From contig JBBSLL010000004.1 of NCBI GenBank assembly GCA_038255255.1, forward strand, positions 97,766-161,765: a DNA stretch of 64,000 bases, in the 5' to 3' direction. Below are positions 26,082-34,517 of this stretch, one piece after another. The notes under the pieces were generated by a model. The model had not been told where the DNA came from. It saw only the letters and a list, made by a program, of their open reading frames with translations, and made no database searches. The translations under genes and the position numbers were made by a program. The stretch's first letter is position 1; every line of letters begins with the position of its first letter. Source of the DNA: JBBQNY01 sp038255255 (GTDB lineage: Bacteria > Pseudomonadota > Gammaproteobacteria > Xanthomonadales > Ahniellaceae).

Positions 26082-26099
26082 ATGACCACAGCGTGACAA
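26082..26099 (-). promoter_or_regulatory. Pho-box-like direct repeat upstream of the GT4-PAP2 operon
   Basis: On the minus strand, TTGTCAC and TGGTCAT are separated by GCTG, the 11-bp periodicity of a PhoB box (consensus CTGTCAT-N4-CTGTCAT). Each half matches 5 of 7 positions. The site is about 65 bp upstream of the GT4 start and 22 bp past the ppx stop. Confidence 0.45.
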
Positions 26100-26121
26100 G
26101 GCCGTGCCCTTGGCAGCGAAC

Positions 26122-27639
26122 TCAGCCGGCCAGGACCAGCCTGAAGTCGACGCTGTTGAGCGACTTGCGTTCGCGCAGCAGGTCGGCCCGCGTGAGGGGT
26201 TTTGCGTCCAGCCAGCTGTCGTCGATGGCCAGGCGCAGGGAGCGGCTGCCGGCGCGGAGCTCGAGATCCGGGACGGGCTCCTCGCTGCGTGCGCGGTGCA
26301 GCAGCACCGCCAGCCGCAACAGCACGCCGGTCGCCATCGCGGGTTGCTGCAGCCGGTCCGGGAGCGACTGCAGGCGGGCGAGCGCATCGGCGGGCGCGCG
26401 CCGCTGGAAGTGCAGCAGGAACGCGAGGATCTGCTTTTCCTGTGCAGAGAAGCCCGGCAGATCGCCTTGCTCGACCAGATACGCGGCGTGCAGGTGGTGC
26501 TTGCTGTGCGCTACTGCGAAGCCGATTTCGTGCAGGCGTGCCGCGAAGCGCAGCCAGTCGTCGCTGGCTTCATCGAGGTCCCACGCCTGGCTCACCTGCG
26601 ACCACATGGCCGCAGCCGTGGCCTCGACGCGCGCGGCCTGCGCCAGGTCCACGCCGTAGCGCTGCGACCACGACGCCACCGCCCGCTCGCGCGGGTCGCG
26701 CTGCTCCGCCCGCCCGATCATGTCCCACAGCAGCCCTTCGCGCAGCGCGGACTCGCTGATGCGCATGCGATCGAGACCCAGGACTTCGAAGATTGCGTCG
26801 AGGATCACCGTACCGCCCGCGATAACCGGCCGGCGCTGCTCGCTGAGGTCAGGCAGTTGCACGTCGTCCACATGGCCCGCGGCGATAATCGCGTCGCTGA
26901 TGCGGGCAAGCGACTCGCGCGTCACCTCCCAGTCGCCCGAACCCATGGCCTGGCTCACGCCGCCGAGCGCCTTGATCGTTCCCGAGCTTCCGATCGCCTC
27001 GCTCCATCCGCGCGCACGATAGGCCGGCGCGAACTGGCGCAACTCGACGGCGATTTCCGTGCGCGCGCTCTGCCAGCGCTTGCGCGTGATCTTGCCGTCG
27101 GGGAAGAGATGCCGTGTGCTCACCACGCAGCCCATCTGCAGGCTCTCGGTTTCGAGGGCATCGAGCCCTTGGCCGATGATGAACTCGGTGCTGCCGCCGC
27201 CGATATCGACCACCAGCCTTCGACCGCGCAATTTCGGGAACGCATGTGCGACGCCGAGGTAGATAAGGCGGGCCTCTTCGCGGCCCGGTGCCACCTCGAT
27301 GGCATGGCCGAGCGCCAGCTCGGCGGGCATCAGGAATTCGCGCGGCTCGGCGAGCCTGCGCACGGTGTTGGTGGCCATCGCGCGGACGTGCGACGTCGGG
27401 ATCCGACGCAGCCGCTGACCGAAACGCGCAAGGCAGCCGAGGGCGATGTCGCGGCGTGCCGGCTCGAGGCTGCCGTCGGCGTGGAGCCCCGCCGCGAGCC
27501 GGACCATTTCGCGCATCCGGTCGATGATCTGCAGGCTGCCCAGCTCGTATCGGGCCACGACGAGGTGGAAGCTGTTGGAGCCAAGGTCCACCGCGGCGAC
27601 GACATCGCCCTCGCGAATGGTGGTGGCCGCGGTATTCAT
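26122..27639 (-). CDS. ppx: Exopolyphosphatase Ppx (Ppx/GppA family)
   Basis: A 505-residue enzyme that releases phosphate from polyphosphate ends. The ATG at 27639 is chosen because it gives the canonical N-terminus; the frame stays open upstream only as a shadow of ppk. The ASKHA ATPase motifs are AAVDLGSNSFHLVVA near residue 15 and VVDIGGGSTEFIIG near residue 155. The C-terminal HD-like domain includes ARLHEIGFAVAHSKHH. The start overlaps the ppk stop (ATGA), so synthesis and degradation of polyphosphate are translationally coupled. A guanosine pentaphosphatase (GppA) activity is the alternative, but the ppk linkage favours Ppx. Confidence 0.96.
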   Translation of the reverse strand: MNTAATTIREGDVVAAVDLGSNSFHLVVARYELGSLQIIDRMREMVRLAAGLHADGSLEPARRDIALGCLARFGQRLRRIPTSHVRAMATNTVRRLAEPREFLMPAELALGHAIEVAPGREEARLIYLGVAHAFPKLRGRRLVVDIGGGSTEFIIGQGLDALETESLQMGCVVSTRHLFPDGKITRKRWQSARTEIAVELRQFAPAYRARGWSEAIGSSGTIKALGGVSQAMGSGDWEVTRESLARISDAIIAAGHVDDVQLPDLSEQRRPVIAGGTVILDAIFEVLGLDRMRISESALREGLLWDMIGRAEQRDPRERAVASWSQRYGVDLAQAARVEATAAAMWSQVSQAWDLDEASDDWLRFAARLHEIGFAVAHSKHHLHAAYLVEQGDLPGFSAQEKQILAFLLHFQRRAPADALARLQSLPDRLQQPAMATGVLLRLAVLLHRARSEEPVPDLELRAGSRSLRLAIDDSWLDAKPLTRADLLRERKSLNSVDFRLVLAG

Positions 27640-29765
27640 CGCGTGATCTTGTCGAGGAGGAATTGCTGCGCGGCATGACCGGCGCCTTCGCGCGCAGCCA
27701 CCCGCGTGTACTCGCCGTCCGACCTGAGCTCCCACGCATGCCCGGTGTCGGCCAGGTAATTGTCCAGCGCCTCTTCCCGTACGCGCTGCGCCAGTTCGGG
27801 CAGCAGGATGGGAAAACAGGTTTCGACCCGGCGCAGCAGGTTGCGCTCGAGCCAGTCGGCGCTCGAACACCAGACCTCGGTGGCGCCGCCGTTCTCGAAG
27901 TAGTACACGCGGCTGTGTTCGAGGAAGCGGTCGATCACCGAGACCACCCGGATACGCGCCGATACTCCGGGAATTCCCGGCCGCAACGCGCAGGTTCCGC
28001 GCACGATGAGATCGATGCTCACGCCCGCGGTCGAGGCGGCATACAGCGCCCGGATCATCTCCGGGTCGTTGAGCGCGTTGATCTTGGCGATGATCCGTGC
28101 CGGACGGCCCGCGCGGGCATGCTCGGCTTCGCGCGCGATCTTGGCGAGCAACGCCTGGTGAAGCGTGAATGGCGATTGCAGCAGGTGGTCGAGCTTGATC
28201 ACCGGCCCAAGGCCCGACAACTGCTGGAACATGCGGTGGACGTCGCTGGCGAGCCCCGGGTGCGCAGTCAGCAGGCCGATGTCGGTGTAGGTGCGCGTGG
28301 TGCGCGTGTGGTAGTTGCCTGTCGAAAGATGCGTGTAGCGATTGAGTCCCTTCGGCTCGCGCCGCACGATCAGCAGCATCTTCGCGTGCGTCTTGAAGCC
28401 GACGACGCCGTACACGACCTGCACGCCGGCTTCCTGCAGGCGATCTGCCAGCGCGATGTTGGTGTCCTCGTCGAAGCGCGCCCTGAGCTCGACGACCACG
28501 GTTACGTCCTTGCCGTTGCGCGCAGCCTGGATGAGGTGGGTCACCAGCGGAGAATCCTTGCCCGCCCGGTACAGCGTCTGCTTGATCGCGAGCACGGCAG
28601 GGTCGACGCTCGCGTGGCGCACCAGCTCCACCACCGGGGCAAACGAATCGAACGGATGGTGCAGCAGCACGTCGCGCGCGCGGATCGCCTCGAACGGCGA
28701 ATCGGTGGTCGAGAAGGCCTCCGGGATGCGCGGCGCGAACGGCGGGAACTTGAGCTCGGGCCGGTCGATCATGTCGTAGAGCTGCGCCACGCGATTGAGA
28801 TTGACCGGGCCCGCGCAGCGGTAGACGTCCTCGGCACCGAGGCCGAAATGCCTCGCCAGGAAGTCGACGATCTTGAGCGGGCACTTGGCGGCGACCTCGA
28901 GCCGCACTGCATCCGCATAACCGCGCTCCATGAGCTCGTCGCGCAGCGCCAGCGCGAGGTTCTCCACTTCGTCCTCGTCGACGATGAGCTCGGAGTCGCG
29001 CGTCACGCGGAACTGGTACGAGCCCTTGACCCGCATGCCCGGGAAAAGCTCGCCGACGAATTCCTGCAGTACCGCCGAGAGCAACACGAATTCCTGGCCC
29101 GAACCGGCGATTGCTGCCGGCAGTTCGATGACACGGGGCAATGAACGCGGCGCGCGCACGAGAGCCACGTTGCCCTCGCGACCGAACGCATCGCGCCCGG
29201 TGAGCATCACCGCCAGATTCAGGCTCTTGTTGAGGATGCGCGGAAACGGATGCGCAGGATCGAGTCCGAGGGGGGAAAGTACGGGCAGGATTTCGCGGCG
29301 AAAGTGGTCCTGCAACCATCGCGTCTGCGGCGCCTTCCACTCGGTGCGGCTGAGCAGCCGGATTCCCTGCCGCTTGAGCGCGGGCCGCAACGTCCTGGAC
29401 CAGCACGCGTACTGCGCCTCGATCAGTTGCGTTGCACGCACGCGGATGCGCGCCAGCGCTTCCTGCGGACTCCTGCCGTCGGGGCCCGTGATCGGCTGGG
29501 ACAGGACGACCTGCTGCTTGAGGCTGGCGACCCGGATCTCGAAGAATTCGTCCAGGTTCGAGCTGCAGATGCCGAGATACCGGACCCGCTCGAGCAGTGG
29601 AACGCGCTCGTCCTCGGCTTGGGCGAGCACGCGCGAATTGAATTCCAGCTGGCTCAATTCGCGATTGAAGAACAGCGGGCCGGGCGCAGCGGCCCGTCGG
29701 CGCCGCGGCTTCGCCGCGGTTTTCCGGTCATTCATGGCAGGGGATTTCTTCTTGTTAGGCGGCAT
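27636..29765 (-). CDS. ppk1: Polyphosphate kinase Ppk1
   Basis: A 709-residue polyphosphate kinase. The N domain begins FFNRELSQLEFNSRVL and includes GICSSNLDEFFEIRV. The autophosphorylated histidine lies in STGNYHTRTTRTYTD, and the C-terminal phospholipase-D-like domains follow. The lysine-rich leader (PPNKKKSP and KPRRRRAA) is unusual but probably unstructured. The first ATG (29765) lies inside the end of phoR, and the next in-frame ATG is at 29735; neither has an ideal ribosome-binding site, so the start is uncertain by ten residues. Order phoB-phoR-ppk-ppx on one strand implies phosphate control. Confidence 0.96.
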   Translation of the reverse strand: MPPNKKKSPAMNDRKTAAKPRRRRAAAPGPLFFNRELSQLEFNSRVLAQAEDERVPLLERVRYLGICSSNLDEFFEIRVASLKQQVVLSQPITGPDGRSPQEALARIRVRATQLIEAQYACWSRTLRPALKRQGIRLLSRTEWKAPQTRWLQDHFRREILPVLSPLGLDPAHPFPRILNKSLNLAVMLTGRDAFGREGNVALVRAPRSLPRVIELPAAIAGSGQEFVLLSAVLQEFVGELFPGMRVKGSYQFRVTRDSELIVDEDEVENLALALRDELMERGYADAVRLEVAAKCPLKIVDFLARHFGLGAEDVYRCAGPVNLNRVAQLYDMIDRPELKFPPFAPRIPEAFSTTDSPFEAIRARDVLLHHPFDSFAPVVELVRHASVDPAVLAIKQTLYRAGKDSPLVTHLIQAARNGKDVTVVVELRARFDEDTNIALADRLQEAGVQVVYGVVGFKTHAKMLLIVRREPKGLNRYTHLSTGNYHTRTTRTYTDIGLLTAHPGLASDVHRMFQQLSGLGPVIKLDHLLQSPFTLHQALLAKIAREAEHARAGRPARIIAKINALNDPEMIRALYAASTAGVSIDLIVRGTCALRPGIPGVSARIRVVSVIDRFLEHSRVYYFENGGATEVWCSSADWLERNLLRRVETCFPILLPELAQRVREEALDNYLADTGHAWELRSDGEYTRVAAREGAGHAAQQFLLDKITR

Positions 29766-31074
29766 CTTCCTGCATCGCGTCGGACCAGAGTTGCGCCGCC
29801 TCGAAGTGGCAGGTGAACACGCTGCCCCTGCCCACTTCGCTGGCGACTTCGAGCCGCGCGCGGTGGAGATTGAGCACGTGCTTGACGATGGACAACCCGA
29901 GGCCGGTCCCGCCGCTGTCGCGCGAGCGCGAGGTGGAGACGCGATAGAACCGTTCGGTCAAGCGTGGCAGGTGTTCGGCCGGGATGCCCACCCCGGAATC
30001 CGTCACGGAGAATTCCGCCCCGCCGTCCGCGCTGGCCTTCCAGGCGATGGCGATGCTTCCACCGCTCGGCGTGTAGCGCACGGCATTCGAAACCAGATTG
30101 GAGAACGCACTGTGCAGGTCCTTGGCCGACCCACCCAGATCGGACGGGCTCTGCACGTGCACCACGACCCGATGCCGTCCCGCGCCCAGTGCTTCTGCTT
30201 CGCGCTGCAACGTCGCCAGCATGCTGCGCATGGAGATGCGCTCGGGAGGAACATCCGTCTCGACTTCGAGCCGCGAAAGCGTCAGCAGGTCCTCGACAAT
30301 GCGAGCCATCCGGGAAGATTGCTGTCGCATCTCCTCGATCATGGGCTCCCATTCCGGCGATTCGTCGGCGTCCATCATGTCGAGGTAGCCATGCAGCACG
30401 GTCAGCGGCGTGCGCAGTTCGTGCGAGACATTGGCCACGAAGTCGCGCCGCACCGCTTCCAGTTGCATCAGCTTCGAAATGTCCCTGACCACCAGCAGCT
30501 GCTGATGGCGCGCGTAGGGGATGAGTCGCATGCTGAGCCGGGTGGCCGGGTCGTGGGGCGCTGCGACGTCGAGCAGCGGCTCCGGAAAACCCGGCTCCGC
30601 AAGCCACGCGCGTATCCTCGGTTCATGCAGGAGTATGTCCAGGCGCGCTCCGCGATCGCGGCGGGGATGCATTCCCAGGAGCCGCTGCGCCGATTCGTTG
30701 AACCACAGCGCTTCCCGGCCGAGCGTCGTGACCACGACACCGTCGGGCAGTGCAGCCGCCGCTTCCCGGAACGCGCGCAGCAGCCTGACCAGCCGCCGCT
30801 TGCGTGATCGCTCCTGTTCGAGTCGCCGATGCACGGTGTGCGCGAGTTCCGACCACACCCCCCTGCCTTCGGGCGGTTTCGCGCGGAGGCGCGAGTGCAG
30901 CCATGACTGGATCCGGACGAGGCTCCGCAGGGACCAGGCGATGTAACCCAGGAGCGCAATGATGAGTACGGTTTCCACGCGGCCGACAGCGAACCCCGCG
31001 ACCAGCGCGAGGATGACTACGAGCGCCAATCGGGCGATGGAAACCTGCCAGGCGTTGCGGCTCAAACGATCCAT
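29755..31074 (-). CDS. phoR: Phosphate-regulon sensor histidine kinase PhoR
   Basis: A 439-residue sensor kinase. Two adjacent hydrophobic segments (residues about 14-45) anchor it without a large periplasmic domain, as in E. coli PhoR. A PAS domain (residues about 100-190) precedes the HisKA domain with VSHELRTPLTVLHGYL. The ATPase domain has NLVSNAVRYTPSGG, DSGVGIP and GGTGLGLSIVKH. The gene follows phoB after 108 bp and overlaps the 5' end of ppk by 11 bp. No pst or phoU genes are in the window, so the phosphate signal must come from elsewhere on the chromosome. Confidence 0.94.
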   Translation of the reverse strand: MDRLSRNAWQVSIARLALVVILALVAGFAVGRVETVLIIALLGYIAWSLRSLVRIQSWLHSRLRAKPPEGRGVWSELAHTVHRRLEQERSRKRRLVRLLRAFREAAAALPDGVVVTTLGREALWFNESAQRLLGMHPRRDRGARLDILLHEPRIRAWLAEPGFPEPLLDVAAPHDPATRLSMRLIPYARHQQLLVVRDISKLMQLEAVRRDFVANVSHELRTPLTVLHGYLDMMDADESPEWEPMIEEMRQQSSRMARIVEDLLTLSRLEVETDVPPERISMRSMLATLQREAEALGAGRHRVVVHVQSPSDLGGSAKDLHSAFSNLVSNAVRYTPSGGSIAIAWKASADGGAEFSVTDSGVGIPAEHLPRLTERFYRVSTSRSRDSGGTGLGLSIVKHVLNLHRARLEVASEVGRGSVFTCHFEAAQLWSDAMQEDAA

Positions 31075-31182
31075 GCGCGCAGATTAGCGCGCTCCCGCAC
31101 GGCGGGAACCTGCCAACCAGTCGCAGAAGTCTGCGGAGCAGGGCGCTGGTGCGCGCCGATTGCCGCAACGCGGCGCACGGGT

Positions 31183-31878
31183 TTAGACCGAAGGCGTGGT
31201 GGACAACCGATACCCGGATCCGCGCACGGTCTGGATCAGCCAGTCGAGCTTGTGCGGCTCGAGGGTCTTGCGCAACCGACGGATGTGCACGTCCACGGTG
31301 CGTTCCTCGACGTACACGTTGCCGCCCCACACCTGGTCGAGGAGCTGGCTGCGCGAATAGACCCGCTCCGGATGTGTCATGAAGAAATACAGAAGCCGGT
31401 ATTCGGTTGGGCCGATCGCGATGGGGGTGTCGCCGCCGTAGACCCGGTGTGCCGGCCCGTCGATGCGCAGCCCGCCGACGTCGACGTTGCCATCTTCGGC
31501 CTCGGCGCGACTACGGCGCATGACAGCTTTCACCCTTGCCATCAGCTCGCGAGTCGAGAAGGGCTTGATGACGTAGTCGTCGACCCCGGCCTCGAGACCG
31601 CCCACGCGGTCGTTCTCCTCGCCACGGGCGGTGAGCATGATGATCGGCACGTCCCGCGTCATTTCCTCGCGGCGCAGGCGGCGTGCGAAGTCCAGTCCGC
31701 TCATGCCCGGCAACATCCAGTCCAGCAGGATGAGGTCGGGGACGCGCTGCATGATGGCTTCCTGCGCGGCGCGGGCGTCGGCTGCATGCACAGGCTGCAT
31801 GCCGGATCGAGTCACCGCGAAAGCGACCATGTCCCGGATCGCGGACTCGTCTTCGACAATCAGTATCTGCTTCTGCAC
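31183..31878 (-). CDS. phoB: Phosphate-regulon response regulator PhoB
   Basis: A 231-residue OmpR/PhoB-class response regulator beginning at GTG (31878), with GGAA about 6 bp upstream. The receiver domain has the acidic pocket EDES, the phospho-acceptor Asp in LLDWMLPGMSG and the Lys in VIKPFSTRELMARV. The C-terminal winged helix includes LTPTEYRLL-type residues (GPTEYRLLYFF) and RTVDVHIRRLRKTLEP, as in PhoB. It should activate Pho-box promoters under phosphate limitation. The 40-nt dyad at 31919-31958 lies in its upstream region, which holds only a single Pho half-site (TTGTCAC). Confidence 0.95.
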   Translation of the reverse strand: MQKQILIVEDESAIRDMVAFAVTRSGMQPVHAADARAAQEAIMQRVPDLILLDWMLPGMSGLDFARRLRREEMTRDVPIIMLTARGEENDRVGGLEAGVDDYVIKPFSTRELMARVKAVMRRSRAEAEDGNVDVGGLRIDGPAHRVYGGDTPIAIGPTEYRLLYFFMTHPERVYSRSQLLDQVWGGNVYVEERTVDVHIRRLRKTLEPHKLDWLIQTVRGSGYRLSTTPSV

Positions 31879-31918
31879 TGGAATTCCAAATCCTGGTTCA
31901 CTCGTCCAGCACGGATTT

Positions 31919-31958
31919 GACTGCAGTTTTGTTGCGCTGCCGTGACAAAGCTGCAGTC
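31919..31958. promoter_or_regulatory. Large 40-nt dyad between the BepA-like gene and phoB
   Basis: The outer arms GACTGCAG and CTGCAGTC are perfect complements, and the symmetry continues inward (TTTTGT against ACAAAG) to give an almost continuous 18-bp stem with three wobble pairs. There is no T tract on the minus strand after it. It could terminate the upstream gene, act as an operator for phoB, or fold in the phoB leader. Confidence 0.6.
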
Positions 31959-31967
31959 CTGCCGTAA

Positions 31968-33656
31968 TTAAGGGCCTGGATTGGCCTGCTTGCGGCGCTC
32001 TTCCTGCACGAACAATGCCCAGGGCGTGATCTGTGCGATACGCGCCTCAATGCGGGCGCGCTGGTAGTGGTCGACGTCGACGCGGTCGAGCAAACCACGC
32101 AACTGTCCCATCGCATCGTCCGGGCGTCCATTGAGCAAGGTCAACTCGGCGTACATCTCGCCTGCACGGACGTCATCGCCTGCGATCTGGCTTGCGCGTG
32201 CGTAGGTTTCGATCAATGACGCGTCCGCGTCCAGTTTCTCGAGCACCGGCTTCAGGCGCTTCGCAGCCTGCCGGGCATCTTCCTTGCGTGATTGCGCGAG
32301 CAACACCGTGGCCAGCGACTGCGTGATCGCACGCTCTCCGGGGCGCCGGGCATCGAGCTGGCGGACCCGCTCCACGGCGGCAGCATGCCGACCCGCGGTA
32401 CTTTCCGCTTCAGCCAGCGCGAGTTGCACCGACGTGGAGTCCGCGTGGTCCTGGGCCAGGCGCGTGAGCACCGGAACCGCGTCTTCGGGACGTCCAGCAC
32501 GCACCAGCGCGAGTCCCAGGCCATACCGGCGTGCATCGACCAGGCCGGCGTCGCTCTCGCCAGTCGCTTCGAGATGGCGCTGATAGTCCTGCACGAGCAG
32601 GGAAGGCGCCCGACTGGACAGGGCCCTCACCCGTTCGCGGAACAACAGGAACGCGGGGAGCGCCGCGCTGCCGGTCTGGGTAGCGCTGCGATCGGCAACC
32701 GGCGCAGGGACAGCGAGCTTGGGCACCGTGAGCGGCAGGGCCACATTCGCATCGGCAGCAGGGCGCCGCGCCGCACTCCTTTCGGCTGCGAGCTGCGCCG
32801 CGCGTTCCTTGGCTTCCGCGATGCGCGTGGTGTCCACGGGGTGGGTGCGCAGGAACTCCGGGATTTCCGAGCCGTTCGCGCGATTGGCGCGATGCATGCG
32901 CGCAAAGAAATCGGGCATGGCGTTCACATCGAAGCCGGCGCGGGAAAGCGTCTGGATCCCGATCCGGTCGGCTTCGTACTCGTTGCCGCGCGTGAAGTTG
33001 ATCAAGCGCTGCTGCATCAGCGCACTGCCGCTGACCACGGCGGCCTGCGCCAGGTCCCCCGAGGAGTTGCCGGCCGCCTGCGCGGCCACGATCGCGCCCA
33101 GCATGGCGAGCGCGATGGGCAACTGCGATTTGGAGGCGGACTCGAACGCTCGCGCGAGATGCCGCTGGCTGATATGCGCAACCTCGTGCGCGATCACGCC
33201 GGCAAGTTCGCTCTCGGTCTCCGCTGTCGTGATGAGCCCCGCGTGGATGCCGATGTAACCGCCGGGCATCGCGAATGCATTGAGTGATTCGTCGCGCAGC
33301 ACGAAGAAGGTGAAATCCCGGTCGGGCCGTTCGCTCTGTGCAACCAGGCGATACCCGAGTCCCTCGATGTAGTCGCGGATCTGGGGATCGTCGAAAATGA
33401 GGTTCGCCGCGCGCATCTCGCGGAGCATCTGTTCCCCGTAGCGGCGCTCGATGTCGGGCGTGAGCATTACGTCGGCGGAGCTTCCGAAATCGGGCAGCCG
33501 CACATCCGCGGCGCCCGCTGTGCCTGCGATCAGCAATCCAATAAGCGCGCCAACCCAGTGCGAGAAACCCGGGCCGCATCTGCGCGGGGCCGGGGTGTGC
33601 TCGCGCAAGCCCGGGGCGGGACGGGCACTATTCCATTCGAAAGACAAAAGTTTCAC
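31968..33656 (-). CDS. M48 metalloprotease with TPR repeats, BepA/YfgC-like
   Basis: A periplasmic zinc metalloprotease of about 560 residues. The zinc motif is in IAHEVAHISQRH, and the third ligand Glu is in NEYEADRIGIQTLSRAGFD. The C-terminal half (residues about 300-560) is TPR-like, as in E. coli BepA, which degrades stalled LptD and assists outer-membrane biogenesis. The start is uncertain. The frame extends to 33824, but the hydrophobic signal (VGALIGLLIAGTAGAA) lies far inside that version. I use the GTG at 33656, which leaves a 30-residue basic leader and a divergent intergenic region with grxC. None of the possible starts has a good Shine-Dalgarno. Confidence 0.85.
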   Translation of the reverse strand: MKLLSFEWNSARPAPGLREHTPAPRRCGPGFSHWVGALIGLLIAGTAGAADVRLPDFGSSADVMLTPDIERRYGEQMLREMRAANLIFDDPQIRDYIEGLGYRLVAQSERPDRDFTFFVLRDESLNAFAMPGGYIGIHAGLITTAETESELAGVIAHEVAHISQRHLARAFESASKSQLPIALAMLGAIVAAQAAGNSSGDLAQAAVVSGSALMQQRLINFTRGNEYEADRIGIQTLSRAGFDVNAMPDFFARMHRANRANGSEIPEFLRTHPVDTTRIAEAKERAAQLAAERSAARRPAADANVALPLTVPKLAVPAPVADRSATQTGSAALPAFLLFRERVRALSSRAPSLLVQDYQRHLEATGESDAGLVDARRYGLGLALVRAGRPEDAVPVLTRLAQDHADSTSVQLALAEAESTAGRHAAAVERVRQLDARRPGERAITQSLATVLLAQSRKEDARQAAKRLKPVLEKLDADASLIETYARASQIAGDDVRAGEMYAELTLLNGRPDDAMGQLRGLLDRVDVDHYQRARIEARIAQITPWALFVQEERRKQANPGP

Positions 33657-33822
33657 GGTGGCTCGCTGCGATCGGAGCTGACTAGACACGTTACCGGAGC
33701 GTGGGTTCCGCCGAGTGAAGGACTGGGGAAATCGCGCGCCGGGCACCTCGTTCATGCGCGGTGCGGTCGAGTTCACCGGGACCATGTGACAATTAGCGGT
33801 CCCATCGCCGGAATCACAGCGC

Positions 33823-34086
33823 ATGCCCCACGTCGAGATCTATTCGACCGCAATCTGCCCTTACTGCGTGGCCGCGAAGAACCTCCTGAAACAGCGCGGG
33901 CTCGAGTTCACCGAGATTCGTATTGACCAGGACGCAGGCAAGCGCGACGAGATGCTGGCGCGCAGCCAGCAGCGACGCACCGTTCCGCAGATTTTCGTGA
34001 ACGGCGAGCACATCGGAGGCTACGATGACCTCGTGAGTGCCGATCGCAGCGGGCGCCTGGCGCAACTTCTCGCAGCCACACCGTGA
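33823..34086 (+). CDS. grxC: Glutaredoxin 3 (GrxC)
   Basis: An 87-residue glutaredoxin that reduces disulfides with glutathione. The active site is the dithiol CPYC in TAICPYCVAAK (Cys11 and Cys14). RRTVPQIFVN carries the cis-proline and GGYDDL the glutathione-binding loop, as in E. coli GrxC. The following AhpD-like gene begins in its stop codon (GTGA), indicating a redox operon. It diverges from the BepA-like protease. Confidence 0.96.
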   Translation: MPHVEIYSTAICPYCVAAKNLLKQRGLEFTEIRIDQDAGKRDEMLARSQQRRTVPQIFVNGEHIGGYDDLVSADRSGRLAQLLAATP

Positions 34087-34445
34087 GCGGCCGCGTCGAG
34101 GAGTTCGAGTCGTTCCGATCGCGACTCAACGACAGGATCCTCGCCGAAGACAACCAGGTCGTCCGGCGGTTCTTTGCGCTCGACACGCAGACGTACAAAC
34201 CCGGTGCGCTCGACGGCAAGACCAAGGAAATGCTCGGGCTGGTCGCATCCATGGTGCTTCGCTGCGACGACTGCATCGCGTACCACATTGGACAGTCCCG
34301 CTCGGCGGGCGTCAGCCGAGCGGAATTTTTCGAAGTTTTCGGCGTGGCGCTGGTGGTCGGCGGGTCGATTGTGATCCCGCACCTGCGGCGGGCAGTTGAT
34401 TTCCTCGAGCAGCTCGAAGCCCGTGACGGCACCCAGTCGTGCTGA
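34083..34445 (+). CDS. Carboxymuconolactone decarboxylase-like (AhpD-type) protein
   Basis: A 120-residue all-helical protein with a GTG start overlapping grxC by 4 bp. The motif RCDDCIAYH contains the CxxC and downstream His of AhpD-type peroxidase partners, which shuttle electrons or reduce hydroperoxides. ALDGKTKEMLGLVASMVL and EFFEVFGVALVVGGS complete the CMD fold. Coupling to glutaredoxin suggests that GrxC or glutathione recharges its disulfide. The decarboxylase name is only the domain name. Confidence 0.9.
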   Translation: MSGRVEEFESFRSRLNDRILAEDNQVVRRFFALDTQTYKPGALDGKTKEMLGLVASMVLRCDDCIAYHIGQSRSAGVSRAEFFEVFGVALVVGGSIVIPHLRRAVDFLEQLEARDGTQSC

Positions 34446-34459
34446 ATTCGCGCAAGCAG

Positions 34460-34488
34460 TTCGACCGCGTCTCACCATCCCCGATAAT
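34460..34488 (+). promoter_or_regulatory. Candidate sigma-70 promoter of the isocitrate dehydrogenase gene
   Basis: TTCGAC (34460-34465) and GATAAT (34483-34488) are separated by 17 bp, and the ATG is 30 bp downstream. The -10 element matches the consensus in five of six positions. Confidence 0.5.
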
Positions 34489-34517
34489 GAGCTGAACCGA
34501 TTCGCACCAGGGACTCG

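Noticed and set aside
27640..29406. Upstream extension of the ppx frame to 29406 (1094 codons)
   Set aside because: The extension lies entirely over ppk in another frame and reads as Arg/Ala-rich noise; Ppx homology begins exactly at the ATG at 27639.
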